A stretch of 64,000 nucleotides of DNA from Molossus alvarezi (GCA_037176705.1 CM073907.1:10261001-10325000); one strand, 5' to 3'. Numbered from the stretch's first letter, positions 1-10,399 are shown. Notes: generated from the letters alone by a model not told the origin. Made by a program: numbers and translations.

Positions 1-1020
1 TTACCTAACTTAGGATGAAAGGTTGCGTGATTCACCGATATATTTTCATGCGTGTTTAATTTCCACACCTTGCTGTGGATTTTGTTATTATATTAGCATA
101 AAGGGCTTGTCTTTTCCAGAGAGAAGAAAGACTGAGACGTGTGAGTATCTTAAATGAAAGCCCCCCAGCCCCCCAAGCAAAAACCACAGCGTAGGGGGTG
201 GAGGATGGGAGAAGAAAAGAAGGAAAGAAAAGAAACTCCGAGTGAGGCTTCACCCTTTGAACTGGAAACCCTCCTGAATCAGGAAATTCACTAGTTTTCC
301 TACAACAAAAGATGCCTCAAACCCTCGCCACAAAGGCCTCAGACACCCAACGATATTCAAAGCAGATGTACTAGTTAGACTTTCTGCAGGATGTGAGATG
401 CACTCCTAAGATCTGGTGCAGCCGAGGTTTGTTCAACGTATGAAAACAAACGGTTTCTCCTTCCGTTCAGACACGTCCCTGAGATTCGGAGGTCGCAGGC
501 AGATGCAGGGATAAAGGTGAGCAGGGTTCAGGTAACAGGCAAAGGAAGTCAGAGGTAACGCCTGCTTGGACTCCCTTCCTAAATCAAGCCTGCCTTCATG
601 GCACCCCATCTATTTTCCCTAAAACCCCCTAATTCCAATTTGGGGACAGAGCAGCAAACAAGAGTCAGAAGGAAACCCAAATGCCGAAAGTTTTCGGGGC
701 AAGTGTAAAAATCGAAAATAAAAATTAAAATACTGAAATGAACTGAGATGTCTCCGGTCTCAGGTAGAGAAGTTTCTGTCCATGTCTTCTTCTGGGAGTC
801 AAACAATAGATCAGACGTATGCTAAGCAAATCACCTGTCTCCAGTCTAAAGCGTCTTCTCCATCACCCCAGAACCCTTTTTGCATTTTATGACCACACAC
901 AAATGGCTTTTGGTGTATATTTAGTGTTCCATGTGCTGTGGGTGTTCAAATTCACGTACAGCTACTCAAATCTCCTTGACTATATAGATTCAAAGGAGAA
1001 CCTGGGGTGTGTTTCAGATG

Positions 1021-1043
1021 ATCGCTCAGGGGAAATTATGAAT
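1021..1043 (+). repeat. 23-bp exact direct repeat, copy 1
   Basis: Begins ATCGCTCAGG and ends TTATGAAT. It is identical over 23 bases to 2037-2059, about 1.0 kb downstream in the same orientation. Flanking bases differ on both sides, so this is not the edge of a longer visible duplication. It does not match any transposon family I recognise. Confidence 0.9.
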
Positions 1044-2036
1044 GGCCCTAAGAAACTGTTCCGAGAGCATAAATAGTGAAATGAACCAGGTCAGGAACTC
1101 AAGTACTGCAAGTCCCTGAGCTGCTCCTTGCGCATCGGACAGTTGCCGTTGCAAAGGGCAGCTCCTTCTCTTTTGAAAGCATCATGATGTGTATTTACAA
1201 AATAAACAATGCACGCAAGTTCATGAATCCCATCATTAATAACACGCATTAGAGCAAGCCGTTACAGAAATACCCGTGCCCTAGAGGATGCCAGGCCCGC
1301 TGCACCTTTTGTCTACATCAGATCCAAGGCATTGTCTTGTGTTTCAAAAATCCCTCCTTCCTGAAGCAGCCCGCAAACAAAAAGAAATCGCTATTTAAAA
1401 TAACTCGCCAAGGCTCTGGTTTTAAATCAGATAACTCAGCAAGTGCAGAGTTGGGGCGGGGACCCGGTCTCAACAGACTGGTTTGCCGGGCACAGCCGCA
1501 AATCGGGATACACCGTTCTTCATGCCGCAATGATTAACTCTCTCCCACAGGAAAAGATAAACAAATAAACAAATAACATGATCTCTTCCCAGTTCAAACT
1601 TATGGGAAATGCTTCCACCATGATGCGCTCCTAAAAACTGTATTTTCTGAGCCATATCTGTTCACTGATAAATTCCTTCCCATCAGGATGTGTTTAAAAA
1701 TCGAAAGGACTAGAAATCTGTGTACAAATGCACTGAGGTCTTAGCAAGCCTCTTGGGTGCAAGCAAGTCTCTGAAATTTTTTGATTACGTGTTTTTAAAA
1801 GTATATATTAACTCTAGCCTCCCATTAAGTAATACGCCCTTCAAAAAACAGAAAGCAAAAAAGAAAAAAAAAGAAAAAAAGTTTTTCCTTAAAGCAATAC
1901 TCTAATTGGTGAAGAATTCGATATTTTGAAAAAACACTATGGCTTGTAAGGAAGAGCTTATTTATTTTAAATTTAGATAAATGTTTTAATACACGCCAAA
2001 ACATCACAGCAGGAGAAATGTGTGGCATTGTCACTT

Positions 2037-2059
2037 ATCGCTCAGGGGAAATTATGAAT
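2037..2059 (+). repeat. 23-bp exact direct repeat, copy 2
   Basis: Identical to 1021-1043. The sequence between the copies is unique and AT-rich. Shared ancestry through a small dispersed duplication is one explanation, and remnants of an unrecognised repeat family is another. Confidence 0.9.
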
Positions 2060-3445
2060 ATACGTTATCTATTATCAATTATCTACACATATAGGTGAAA
2101 TGCATGTTTCCCAGAAAAAGAACGTTGCCTTTGTTTGCTAGAATAAAGAACATTGAGTTCCCTCTGATTTTCTTCTTTAAAAGGGTGATCTAAAGGCTCT
2201 TTATAGGAACAGTGTGTGGATGACCATTCATTATGATGATTTTATTGGCCCAAAATAAATACGTTGATAGTTCTTGGTATAAGGAGGAGTTACTTTCTTT
2301 TTACATAGAGCCCTGTGTTGAACAGTCATAACAGAACTTTCTGGACGTTTATTCCGCCAACCTTGGCCAAACTTCGATCGGCAGGAGAGCAAATACATGA
2401 GAGCCAGGCTGACTCAGAAAGTCGAGGAGGCTGGTAAAAGTCACAGGCTTTCTGGGGTGGGTGCTGGTCTCCCAGCTTCGGTCACAGAGGAATCGACTTT
2501 GCTCTCGTTTCCCGTCAATTGAAAGAAAGACGAGAAAGAGAAAGAGCGAGAGAGAGGGGTGAGGCAGAATGAATGGGGATGGACGCGAGAGGGGGTTGGA
2601 TGGCGAGTCTATGCAGACATTCATTTTTCGCTTGGTTTTTGTTAAAAGAGGAGGTTTAGAAAATGCCTCGCTGAGACTCCAGCAGTGGCCTCTTTCTACT
2701 TCGGAGCTGGTTCTCGTTGTCCTGGGGAGTCCCAAACGTGGGCAAAGAAAAACTGCACGCTGCCTTGGAAGCCCAGGATTCTTCAAATGGAAGAGGAGAA
2801 AGGAAACCCACAGGTGCCTTTGGGACCAACTGCTCTGCATTTTACAACTTTGTTTTTCTATGGACCCAGCCTAGAACATGTAAGGCTCACACATACTATA
2901 AATACACTGCTCAGAGCGAGATGGTTATAAGGTGTCGCTGTGTTAGATACATATGAACCTGACAGGCACGGATGTCCTGCTATGCATTTGAAAAACCAAA
3001 ACAAAAAGGGAGGGATGAAACAATGATCTTCTCCTCTTTCCAAATGAAATGCCAATATGCTTTATTTTCTGCATGTTTTAGACACTTATCCATTTGAAAG
3101 AATATTCTGTAGGCTTGCTAAAAATACAGGCCTTTTCTCTATGACAAAGATGCTAGAGGTGTCCGGAGGGGGAGCAAATCTATAGATGAAAACCTTTCAA
3201 GCTGAGAGATAGATCCCTAACAAATGTGAGGAAAACATCAGCGATTCAGCGCACTGATGAAGAACGCATCCCTTCATTTTTAAAATGCATATGTGTCTAA
3301 GTACAAATATGCACTTAGAGAAGGAAGAAAATGGTGTTCATGAACTTGCTGTGTGTAAATATTTTCTATCCAATCCAGTAAGGTGCTTTTCAAGTTTTAC
3401 ACAAATTCAGGATCGTTACATTTTGGATTTTTCAAAAACAAACCA

Positions 3446-3694
3446 GCCCTGGCCGGTGGGGTTTAGCGGTTAGAGCATCAGCTTGCAAGCCGAAGGGTCT
3501 CAGGTTTGAGCCCCAGTCCAGGGTATGTACCTGGGTTGCAGGATTCAATCCCCAGCCCCAGTTTGGGTGCATGTAGGAGGCAACCAATCCCCATCTCTCT
3601 GCCTCTCCCTCCGCGTTTCGTCTACTCTCTCCAAAAATCATTGGAAAAAATATCCTCAGGTGAAGATTCACAAAAAAGGGGAAAAAAAGAAAAT
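3446..3694 (+). mobile_element. Ves-type bat SINE (type A)
   Basis: Full-length tRNA-derived SINE. The head starts GCCCTGGCCGG, followed by an A-box-like TTTAGCGGTTAGAG and a B-box-like region near 3503-3520. A CT-rich middle and the tail core ATATCCTCAGGTGAAGAT run into an A-rich end. Divergence from the other type A copies in the head indicates an older insertion. No clear target-site duplication was found by eye. Confidence 0.95.
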
Positions 3695-4270
3695 ACAGGC
3701 CTTTCATCCTTACACACACACAGGGAATTTTTGAGGCCAGTAAAGAAACATTGTGGCATCTCTATCACAAAATAAAAGTATTCGCTGATTATTCTTGTTC
3801 ATTTAATTAGAAAGCATTAGTTCCTGTTTTCAAATCAGCGGTTTCTCTCTGAACAATAGATTAGGGCACACCTTCAAATAATAATTAGGAGGAAAAAACC
3901 ATCTACTTTCAGAATATTTAAGGGTGAAATTCCTTAATGCCACTGGCAAAATCCATGGTATCTTACTGCCATCTACTGACCAATGTTTAAATGTCATGCC
4001 TTAAAGGTACAGGTTGGAATTACAGAACTATATTTTAGAAGCAGAACACTTTGAAAGCTCTCCTGGCATAGCTCATTACTTTGAAGGTTGCTCCAAATGT
4101 TTGAAAATATTTCCTCAATCTGAGCTGAAGCCTATCTACCTGTAACTAGTCAAGCACCTCCTGGGCTTGGCTTGGCTTTCTGTGACAAAATGAGAATGTC
4201 GATTCCCTTTTTAGGCCTTCAAAATTACAAGGGCAAGACTCAAAACCTCTCTCTTTCCTTCACCCCACCC
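3695..4270. other. single-copy stretch
   Basis: No repeat or gene recognised. It carries one CTCF-like motif at 3968-3980 (separate entry) and otherwise AT-rich unique sequence. Confidence 0.5.
3968..3980 (-). promoter_or_regulatory. possible CTCF-like core motif
   Basis: GCCATCTACTGAC closely resembles the reverse complement of the CTCF core (GCCMYCTRSTGG), with one mismatch at the last core position. This is a single motif match by eye. Such matches occur by chance, and occupancy cannot be inferred from sequence. Confidence 0.25.

Positions 4271-4271
<1 letters not shown>

Positions 4272-4322
<51 letters not shown>
4272..4322. repeat. (AC)n microsatellite
   Basis: About 25 uninterrupted AC dinucleotides. 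It is long enough to be polymorphic and to adopt left-handed (Z) conformation. The histidine/threonine-repeat reading frame through it is an artefact. Confidence 0.97.
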
Positions 4323-4324
<2 letters not shown>

Positions 4325-4844
4325 CTTTTCTCCATGCTATGCATCCAATCTCCTGTTCATCTCATGAAGATTCAAGTCTCCTTGCCAGCCAGCTAACTGT
4401 CCTCTGAACATACTTCACTTACTCTTCTTTTAAATGTTGACTCTGAAAGAACATACTTTGTAGAACAGGTTGGTCTCCTCCTTTGTTCTGCATGTTCTAC
4501 CTTTGTTAATGCAACCAAAGGTCATGGTAGCTACTTGGGGCAGTCACAAACAGAACTCAATGATTTGCACTCAAGAAATCTTTCAGATTTTTTTCTCTGT
4601 GCTGCTGGCTGCTAAGTTATGTCCTCTTAATAGATTTATGCAGGTTTTTTTTTAATCTAAGAATATATATCCTTATATTCAGTCACATGATATAAATTCT
4701 TATTAGAGATGGCTCACGGTTCGAGCCTGCCAAAGCATTTTTGAATCATAACTCCACTACTTTTTCCAATTTTGTAGTAGCCATGCATTTGTTATTTAGC
4801 AATATTATTTAATTGGCATGCTATCTCTCCAAACCACATTTGTC
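4323..4844. other. single-copy stretch
   Basis: AT-rich unique sequence with a T run near 4647. No gene or repeat family recognised. Confidence 0.5.
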
Positions 4845-4949
4845 TTTTTTTTTTTTTTTTTTTTGGTACATGCCCCTAGCGGGAACCAAACCCTAGACTC
4901 TTTGGTCTGCAGGCCAATGCTCCAACTGCTGAGCCAAACAGACCAGGGC
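4845..4949 (-). mobile_element. tRNA-length short SINE (antisense)
   Basis: On the minus strand this reads GCCCTGGTCTGTTTGGCTCAG, then a T-arm-like GGGTTTGGTTCCC, then GGCATGTACC directly joined to a ~19-base A-tail. Only the tRNA-like head is present and the CT-rich middle and tail of Ves are missing. A second copy at 12672-12778 ends at the same base. It abuts the 3' tail of the neighbouring SINE at 4961-5182 in the same orientation. Confidence 0.9.
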
Positions 4950-4960
4950 TAGTTCTTTTT

Positions 4961-5182
4961 CTAAATTAAATTTTTAAAAAAATTATTGCTTTTAGAGAGA
5001 GAGGAAGAGAGAGGGAGAGAGAGAGAAACTTCAATGAGAAAGAACACGGATTAGCAGCCTCTTGCGTGCCCCTCACTGGGGATCGGGCCCACAACCTGGG
5101 CATGTGCCCCGACCAGAAATCGAACCAGCAACCTCTTGGTACACATATCAACGCTCAACCACTGAGCCACACCAGCTAGGCC
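4961..5182 (-). mobile_element. Ves-type bat SINE (type B, antisense)
   Basis: The minus-strand head begins GGCCTAGCTGGTGTGGCTCAG, followed by a B-box-like GGTTCGATTTC, a GAGGGGCACGCAAGAGGCTG body, a CT-rich stretch and an A/T tail. Many point changes mark it as older. The short SINE 4845-4949 follows its tail immediately. A CCACATTT string flanks the pair on both sides (about 4834 and 5181), so the two may behave as one compound unit, but the match is short. Confidence 0.93.
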
Positions 5183-6363
5183 ACATTTTTATATTTCTAT
5201 AAACATCTTCCAGTTTGATCAAATACCTTATGGAAAAGTTTCAAGGATGTCATCTATGGGTTCAGCACGTCATAAAAACTCAACAAATAACAGTCATTCT
5301 TACAATTATCATTAATAAAAATGATTAGTAGAGATGCAAGATGTAGCTGTCATCAATGACGTTATTCGCCATTGCGCTACTATCTGTTATCATGATAAAG
5401 GCATTCAGTCCGTTACAATCCTTCGCCCAAAACCCAGCTCTTTCCTTTGCTGCTCTTCCCTGCTCCTCACACGCGGGCAAATGATCTCATCTCCTTCCCC
5501 AGCAGGATTCTCCGATTGGAGGGGATAATTTGTCTTGTTCAAGAGCCTCAGCTCTTTAGGGCAATTGGGAATTCATTTGCAGGACCCCCCCCATCCCATT
5601 GCACCCCACCTTCTAATAGATGCCTCTCCTAATATATGTTGGTTTTTCCCTGTTGAGGAGAAAACAGCGTTCTGAATCCAAGAGAAGATAGAAGGGGAGA
5701 GAGACACAGCCTCTGACATCTCCCTTTGCTCGGCCAGGGGCTGGAGTCCCCTGCACTGGGCCAGGACCTGCTCTGAGCGTGACCAGAGCCTGACACCAGG
5801 TCTCAGGGCCTTCCAAGTTCCAGGCCACCTGGGACAGTAGCAGGGTCCAGCTCCTGCTTTCTGCTCTTTGGGGTAACCCAGAACGAATGTATTTAGGCCA
5901 GAATTATTCCATTTTAATAGAGCCCTTAAAGTACTGGGGTCTAACGCCCCACTTTTTAACTCTTAAAAACTGGACTAAAATCGATAGCGTTCGTTGAATC
6001 CGCAGCAGCTCAAAGGAGGCAGAAATGTCTTTCCCACCAGGAAAGAGAACTTTCTCAAACTATCCGCCAAAAGGTCAGTCTTGTAGATTCTTTTTAAAAA
6101 AATCTAGCTTTAAACATCGAGAACAACTCAATGTGTTAAAATCCACTGATGGATGAAAACCTGGAAAATGAAGCAATGAGTAAAACGACCCTCTTATCCT
6201 GATGAACGTCACAGAAAGTATCCGAAACCTTCCACCGCCAAAAATGTTCAGGTCTGGAATACTCAGGTTTTGGATCAACGTTGTAAAATATGGGGCTACA
6301 GATTTTACCTAAACGAGCACCAATAAGAGTCATTGAGATCTGGGTTCAGGCGGTCCCTTTTCT
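5183..6363. other. mostly single-copy stretch
   Basis: Contains a possible MIR tail (5235-5320) and a short C run near 5583-5591. No gene recognised. The reading frames of 61-74 codons here have no recognisable domains. Confidence 0.5.
5235..5320 (+). repeat. possible MIR 3' end
   Basis: The order 'TTCAGCACGTCATAAAAACT', then CAACAAATAACAG, then a run resembling ATTATCATTAATAA parallels the MIR tail (…GCACATAGTAAGTGCTCAATAAATG…ATTATTATT). The match is diverged and was judged by eye. Confidence 0.45.
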
Positions 6364-6522
6364 GAGAGGAGGGAAGGGGAGGGGAGGGGAGGGGAGGGGA
6401 GGGGAGGGGAGGGGAGGGGAGGGGAGGGGAGGGGAGGAGAGGGGAGGGGAGGGGAGGGGAGGGGGAGGGGAGGGGAGGGGGAGGGGAGAAGGGAGGGGGA
6501 GGGGAGAGAGAGAGAGAGAGAG
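6364..6522 (+). repeat. (GGGGA)n polypurine tract grading into (GA)n
   Basis: About 140 bases of near-perfect GGGGA units on the plus strand, followed by ~9 GA units. This is a strong homopurine/homopyrimidine mirror tract with many G4-runs, so it is capable of G-quadruplex or triplex (H-DNA) formation. The glycine/arginine (plus) and proline/serine (minus) frames through it are artefacts. Confidence 0.97.
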
Positions 6523-6553
6523 TGTGTGTGTGTGTGCGTGTGTGTGTGTGTGT
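6523..6553 (+). repeat. (TG)n microsatellite
   Basis: Alternating TG with one TGCG interruption, directly joined to the polypurine tract. The junction places a Z-DNA-prone run next to a triplex-prone one. Confidence 0.95.
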
Positions 6554-6602
6554 CCCTGGGCACCCTCTCTCCCAGCCTCACTAGGGGCATCTGATCAACC
6601 AG

Positions 6603-6685
6603 ACAGGATGAAATTAAATGTGTGTAAAGACCCAGCATAAAGCCTGGCACACAGTGAGTGCGCAGACAGCGTTAACTACTGCCAT
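6603..6685 (+). repeat. MIR 3' half
   Basis: Contains GATGAAATTAAATGTGTGTA, CAGCATAAAGCCTGGCACAC, AGTGAGTGCGCA and GTTAACTACTGCC, which follow the order of the MIR 3' half (…CCTGGCACATAGTAAGTGCTCAATAAATGTTAGCTATT). Ancient tRNA-derived SINE relic. Confidence 0.75.
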
Positions 6686-7440
6686 GTTTTAAGTTGACAC
6701 CTTATTCTTGGGTCTTGCCACTGACTTGATGTCCTTATTGGTTATATCAGTACGGAATACAACTTGCTGGAGTCTAGGAACTTGGCAAGAGGGGCAGAAT
6801 TAAATGTCCCGAGATGTCCTAAGAGTCTATTGAGTCAGGGAGAAATAAACAAAGATAAGATCAAGCTGTTTGAAATTAAAGTAGATGCTTTAAATCTGAT
6901 GTGGTGTGGGGTCCACTGTTTGTCAGCTACTCGGAGACCACGGGTAACGCCTGATCTCCCGTTCTCTAAAGGAGGAAAAGGGGTAACGGATTTCTGCTTG
7001 CTCACCATGACCCAGTTGCTGAGTCAGAGGAGGCCAGGAGAACCTCAGTCTCCTCGTTTTCACTAACAAATACATTTGCCCAAGCAGCTAAAAATCCATC
7101 CATTTTGCTTATCTGTGGAATGTTGGAAATTTTTTACATGCTAAATAACGTTTGCTATTTTTCATTTTTTAAAAAAATGATGGTATTCAATATTAATGCG
7201 GGTTCAGGAAATTTTCTACAGACCTTCAGTCTCATAGAACGTAGTGAAGGATCAGGCCACAGCCTCTCCTAAAAGCAGTCTGGCGATGTTTCAAGGTCTC
7301 CAAAGCGGACTTCCCCTTGAGCCCTAGAAATCCATTACCTTAAATTTATACTAAAAGAATCATCAGATGAACACAAGGATTTGTATCCTAAGATGTCTGC
7401 TACAGAATGAATCACGATAATGTAAAAAACACGAAGGAAG
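6686..7440. other. single-copy stretch
   Basis: No repeat or gene recognised. The 100-codon frame at 6764-7066 has no recognisable domain. Confidence 0.5.
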
Positions 7441-7652
7441 TCTGGACAGTGTGGCTCAGTGGTTGAGCATTGACCCCTGCACCAAGAGGTCGCCGGTTCG
7501 ATTCCCGGTCAGGGCACATGCACGGGTTTGGGCCAAATCCCCAGTGAGGGGCATGCAGGAGGCGGCCAATAGATATTCTTTCTCATTAATGTTTCTCTCT
7601 CTCCGTCTACCTTACTCTCTCTCTCAAATCAATAAAAAATATATTAAAATAT
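7441..7652 (+). mobile_element. Ves-type bat SINE (type B)
   Basis: The head is slightly decayed (GTGTGGCTCAGTGGTTGAGC), with B-box GGTTCGATTCCCGGTC, the GGGGCATGCAGGAGGCGGCC body, a CT-rich stretch and the tail CAAATCAATAAAAAATATAT. It differs from type A in the second half and in the absence of the TCCTC…GAGGA tail core. Confidence 0.95.
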
Positions 7653-7739
7653 AGGAAAGAAGACATATCCAACAAAGAGGGTATTTGTGGCCCATCCTTA
7701 CAGTGAAATGACATCAGACAAAAATTTTCTTTTGTCTTT

Positions 7740-8130
7740 TGATTGTTTAAATATTTATTTTATTTTATCTTTTCCATCACCAAGCCCTTTTCCATTTCCA
7801 CCCTTCCCCCACCACACGCTGCTGTCTGTGTCCCTGAGTTCTCTTTTTACTTCTTTTTGGCTCTATCCCTCCATCCCCCCAGGCTCTACCCCCGACCCGA
7901 GCTGTCAGCTTGCTCTCTATCTATGAGTCTGTCTCTATTTTGCTTGGTAGTTCAGTTTGTTCATTAAATTCTACACATGAGTGAAATCTATTGTACTTGT
8001 CTTTCTCTGACCGGCTTATTTCCACTTAGCATCATGTTCTCCAGGTCCAGCCATGCTGTTGCAAAAGGGAAAATGTTCTTCCTTTTTATGGCAGAGTAGT
8101 ATTCCATTGCATAAATGTACCATGCTTTTT
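7740..8130 (-). mobile_element. L1 3' end, antisense (part 1)
   Basis: The minus strand carries L1 ORF2-end and 3' UTR sequence. TGGTACATTTATGCAATGGA, ACTACTCTGCCATAAAAAGG and ATGGCTGGACCTGGAGAACA are the hallmark order just before and after the ORF2 stop. It is interrupted at about 8131 by a Ves SINE and resumes at 8345. Heavily truncated and non-functional. Confidence 0.85.
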
Positions 8131-8344
8131 AAAAAAATGTTTTTATTGATTCTTTCTTAGAGAGAGAGGAAGGGAGAGGGAGAAAGAGAAACATCGATGA
8201 GAGAGAACATCGATCAGCTGCCTCCTGCATGCCCCCCACTGGGGGTTGAACCCACACCCAGGCATGTGTCCTGACCGGGAATCGAACTGGTAACCTCTTG
8301 GTGCATGGGTCGACGCTCAACCACTGAGCCACATCGGCCAGGTT
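8131..8344 (-). mobile_element. Ves-type bat SINE (type B, antisense) inside L1
   Basis: The minus-strand head is CCTGGCCGATGTGGCTCAGT, followed by B-box GGTTCGATTCCCGGTC, body, and tail AAGAATCAATAAAAACATTT. It splits an older antisense L1, so it inserted later than the L1. A duplicated target is not clear by eye because the L1 sequence at the junction is diverged. Confidence 0.95.
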
Positions 8345-8645
8345 GCACCACATCTTTGTTATCCACTAATTTCCTGATGGACACTTGGGCTGCTTCCAAA
8401 TCTCGGCTATTGTAAATAGCGCTGTAATGAAATAAGGGTACATACACTCTTTCGAATTAGTATTTCGAGTTCCTTCGGATACATTCCCAGAGGGGGAATC
8501 ACTGGGTCACAGGGCGGTTCCATTTTTAAATTTCCAAGGAAACTCCACGCTGCTCTCCACAGTGGCTGCATTCCCACCACAGGGCACGAGGGTGCTGTTC
8601 TCCACGTCCTTGCTGAGAATATGCTATGTCTATTGCTAAACAAGA
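8345..8645 (-). mobile_element. L1 ORF2 C-terminal fragment, antisense (part 2)
   Basis: The minus strand encodes the ORF2 C-terminal segment: a tryptophan-containing block, then 'CDPVIPPLGMYPKELEIL' (minus, about 8465-8520), which matches the conserved L1 ORF2 '…[13 protein letters not shown]…' region also present at 61.2 kb. This is the 5'-truncated end of the same L1 as 7740-8130, bounded by another SINE at 8646. Pseudogenic. Confidence 0.85.
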
Positions 8646-8866
8646 GTCCGGCGGGTGTGGCTCACTGGTTGAGCGTCGACCATGCACCAAGAGGTCGCTG
8701 GTTTGATTCCCGGTCAGGACAGATGCCCAGGTTGTGGGCCTGATCCCCAGTGGGGGGCGTGCAGGAGGCGGCCAATCAATGCCCCTATCTCTCTCTCTCT
8801 CTCTCTCTCCCTTCCTCTCTCTAAAATCAATAAAGGAAAAACAAATAATTTTTTTTTAAAAAAAGG
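8646..8866 (+). mobile_element. Ves-type bat SINE (type B)
   Basis: The head GCGGGTGTGGCTCACTGGTT is followed by a B-box-like GGTTTGATTCCCGGTC, GGGGGGCGTGCAGGAGGCGG, a (TC)n run, and tail CTAAAATCAATAAAGG with A/T ends. It sits at the 5'-truncation boundary of the antisense L1. Confidence 0.95.
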
Positions 8867-9338
8867 GGAAATTACAAATAATATATCCCACATGATTTCT
8901 GTTTTCTTGAAAAAGAATATGTATAATATTTTTATAACCACCCAAACTGGGACCCTTCCAGGTAGGATTCAAGGGTGTGTTTCCCCTCTTCGGTGTATGT
9001 CTCAGCTCTCCTCTGACAAACCAGTGTGATTTCTAATCTGGAGAGTGTAACTAAAGCAACAATGTAACAGACATGGGCAGGCTGAGCGGTCCCCCGGGAG
9101 CCGGTGTCAGCGCCGCGTGGGCGACGCAGAGTGGCGGGGAGGCTGGGCACACCTCTCTGTAGATTTATGGAACCCAGCCAACAGACTTCTCCAGTGGAAA
9201 TTATGGCCCGATTTTAAGAGCGCCCTATTCTCTCCCATCCCTCTTATTCCCCCGACGGCAGCCGTCTTCAAACGACTCCGGAGTAATTAAAACGTGGCCA
9301 GTGGACAAGCCTCCACAGCGTGATAAATACGTGTTGAT
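8867..9338. other. single-copy stretch
   Basis: Unique sequence with a locally CpG-containing patch (about 9080-9130 and 9240-9300). No gene or repeat family recognised. Confidence 0.5.
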
Positions 9339-9352
9339 AAAAGGCAGACGGG

Positions 9353-9610
9353 CCCTGGCCGGTTTGGCTCAGCGGTTAGAGCGTCGGCCTGCGGTCCGGA
9401 GAGACCCGGGTTCGGTTCCCGCTAAGGGCACGTATTTCGGTTGCAGTTTGTCCCCGGCCCTGGTTGGTCGTGTGGGTGGCAGCCACTCGATGTGTCCCTT
9501 CACATTGATGTTTCTCTCTCTCTCTCTCTCTTCCTCTCTCTCCCTCCCACTCTATCTGTACAAAAAATGGAAAAATATCCTCCGGTGAGGATAAAAAAAA
9601 AAAAAAAAAA
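9353..9610 (+). mobile_element. Ves-type bat SINE (type A), young
   Basis: Full length. The head is CCCTGGCCGGTTTGGCTCAG, the B-box GGGTTCGGTTCCC is at 9408-9420, and the tail core TATCCTCCGGTGAGGAT is followed by about 20 A. It is flanked by a perfect target-site duplication AAGGCAGACGGG (9341-9352 and 9611-9622). The perfect duplication and long A-tail mark a relatively recent L1-mediated insertion. Confidence 0.97.
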
Positions 9611-9622
9611 AAGGCAGACGGG

Positions 9623-10064
9623 AACGGAGTGTGTGTTCCTGGTGAAAACAATCCTCTCCGGACAGGCCCGCGTGTCTCCCTGCACCCCCGCGTTCACGGC
9701 GGGCCGCTAATATGCTTTTGATTGAGAACAATATTTGTATCATATATCATCCACTTAAAAGAAAAAAGAGCCTGGCCCCAGAAGGCACACCTTGGTTCCC
9801 TGGGACCTGGCTGCCCTGTCCTCCACCCCCGGGCAGCAGCCTGCCAGCCTCCAGAGTGGACCCAAAGGCAGCGGTTTCGAATTCATTAGGGGTCCCAGCG
9901 CCCCCAAGTGAGCAACCCCCCTGAAATCTCCAAATTATGAAGGTCAAGAAGGCTCTGGTGTCAGAACTGAGTCCAACTGAACCAAACATGTCCTAAGTGC
10001 ACGGGTTTCCTGAGGTCCGAGAGGGTGGGGTGCTGAGAATGGTAAGCGAAGACCGTGTTTCAAA
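9623..10064. other. single-copy stretch
   Basis: No repeat or gene recognised. Confidence 0.5.
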
Positions 10065-10126
10065 GAAGTATATGTTTGTTGATTTTAGAGAGGGAGGGGG
10101 AGAAAGAGAGAGAAACATCAATGCGA
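10065..10126 (-). mobile_element. older tRNA-SINE, 3' part (split by nested SINE)
   Basis: GTTGATTTTAGAGAGGGAGG…AGAAACATCAATGCGATG is the reverse of a tRNA-SINE 3' half. Its 5' head lies beyond the nested Ves copy at 10413-10519. The sequence is more diverged than Ves type A or B. Confidence 0.8.
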
Positions 10127-10139
10127 TGTTCCACTTATT

Positions 10140-10399
10140 TATTTATTTATTTATTTTTTCATCCTCACCCGAGGACATTTTTCCATTTTTTGTACAGATA
10201 GAGTGGGAGGGAGAGAGAGGAAGAGAGAGAGAGAAACATCAATGTGAAAGGGACACATCGAGTGGCTGCCACCCGCACAACCAACCAGGGCCGGGGACAA
10301 ACTGCAACCGAGGTACGTGCCCTTAGTGGGAACCGAACCCGGGTCTCTCTAGACCGCAGGCCGACACTCTAACCGCTGAGCCAAATCGGCCAGGGCCGT
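10140..10399 (-). mobile_element. Ves-type bat SINE (type A, antisense), nested and young
   Basis: The minus-strand head is GCCCTGGCCGATTTGGCTCA, with B-box GGGTTCGGTTCCC and tail core TCCTCGGGTGAGGATGAAAA followed by a (AAAT)n-type tail. A perfect 13-bp target-site duplication TGTTCCACTTATT (10127-10139 and 10400-10412) lies within an older SINE, showing a two-step insertion. Confidence 0.97.

Larger units (their letters stand above)
1..3445. other. single-copy non-coding stretch
   Basis: No recognisable gene, and no SINE or L1 sequence. The reading frames here (longest 163 codons, minus strand 2349-2840) have no recognisable domain and resemble chance frames. An A-rich run lies at 1856-1881. 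An exact 23-bp sequence occurs twice, at 1021-1043 and 2037-2059. The rest is unremarkable intergenic or intronic DNA. Confidence 0.6.

Noticed and set aside
2349..2840. 163-codon minus-strand frame
   Set aside because: Partly overlaps a GA-rich segment (2521-2560); no domain recognised.
6290..6650. Gly/Arg-rich plus frame and Pro/Ser-rich minus frame
   Set aside because: Artefacts of the GGGGA tract.
7451..7654. Many 60-100 codon frames sharing the string 'RRSPVRFPVRAHA' or 'SNRRPLGA'-like sequences
   Set aside because: Sense or antisense translations of Ves SINEs, repeated at every SINE copy; not a gene family.
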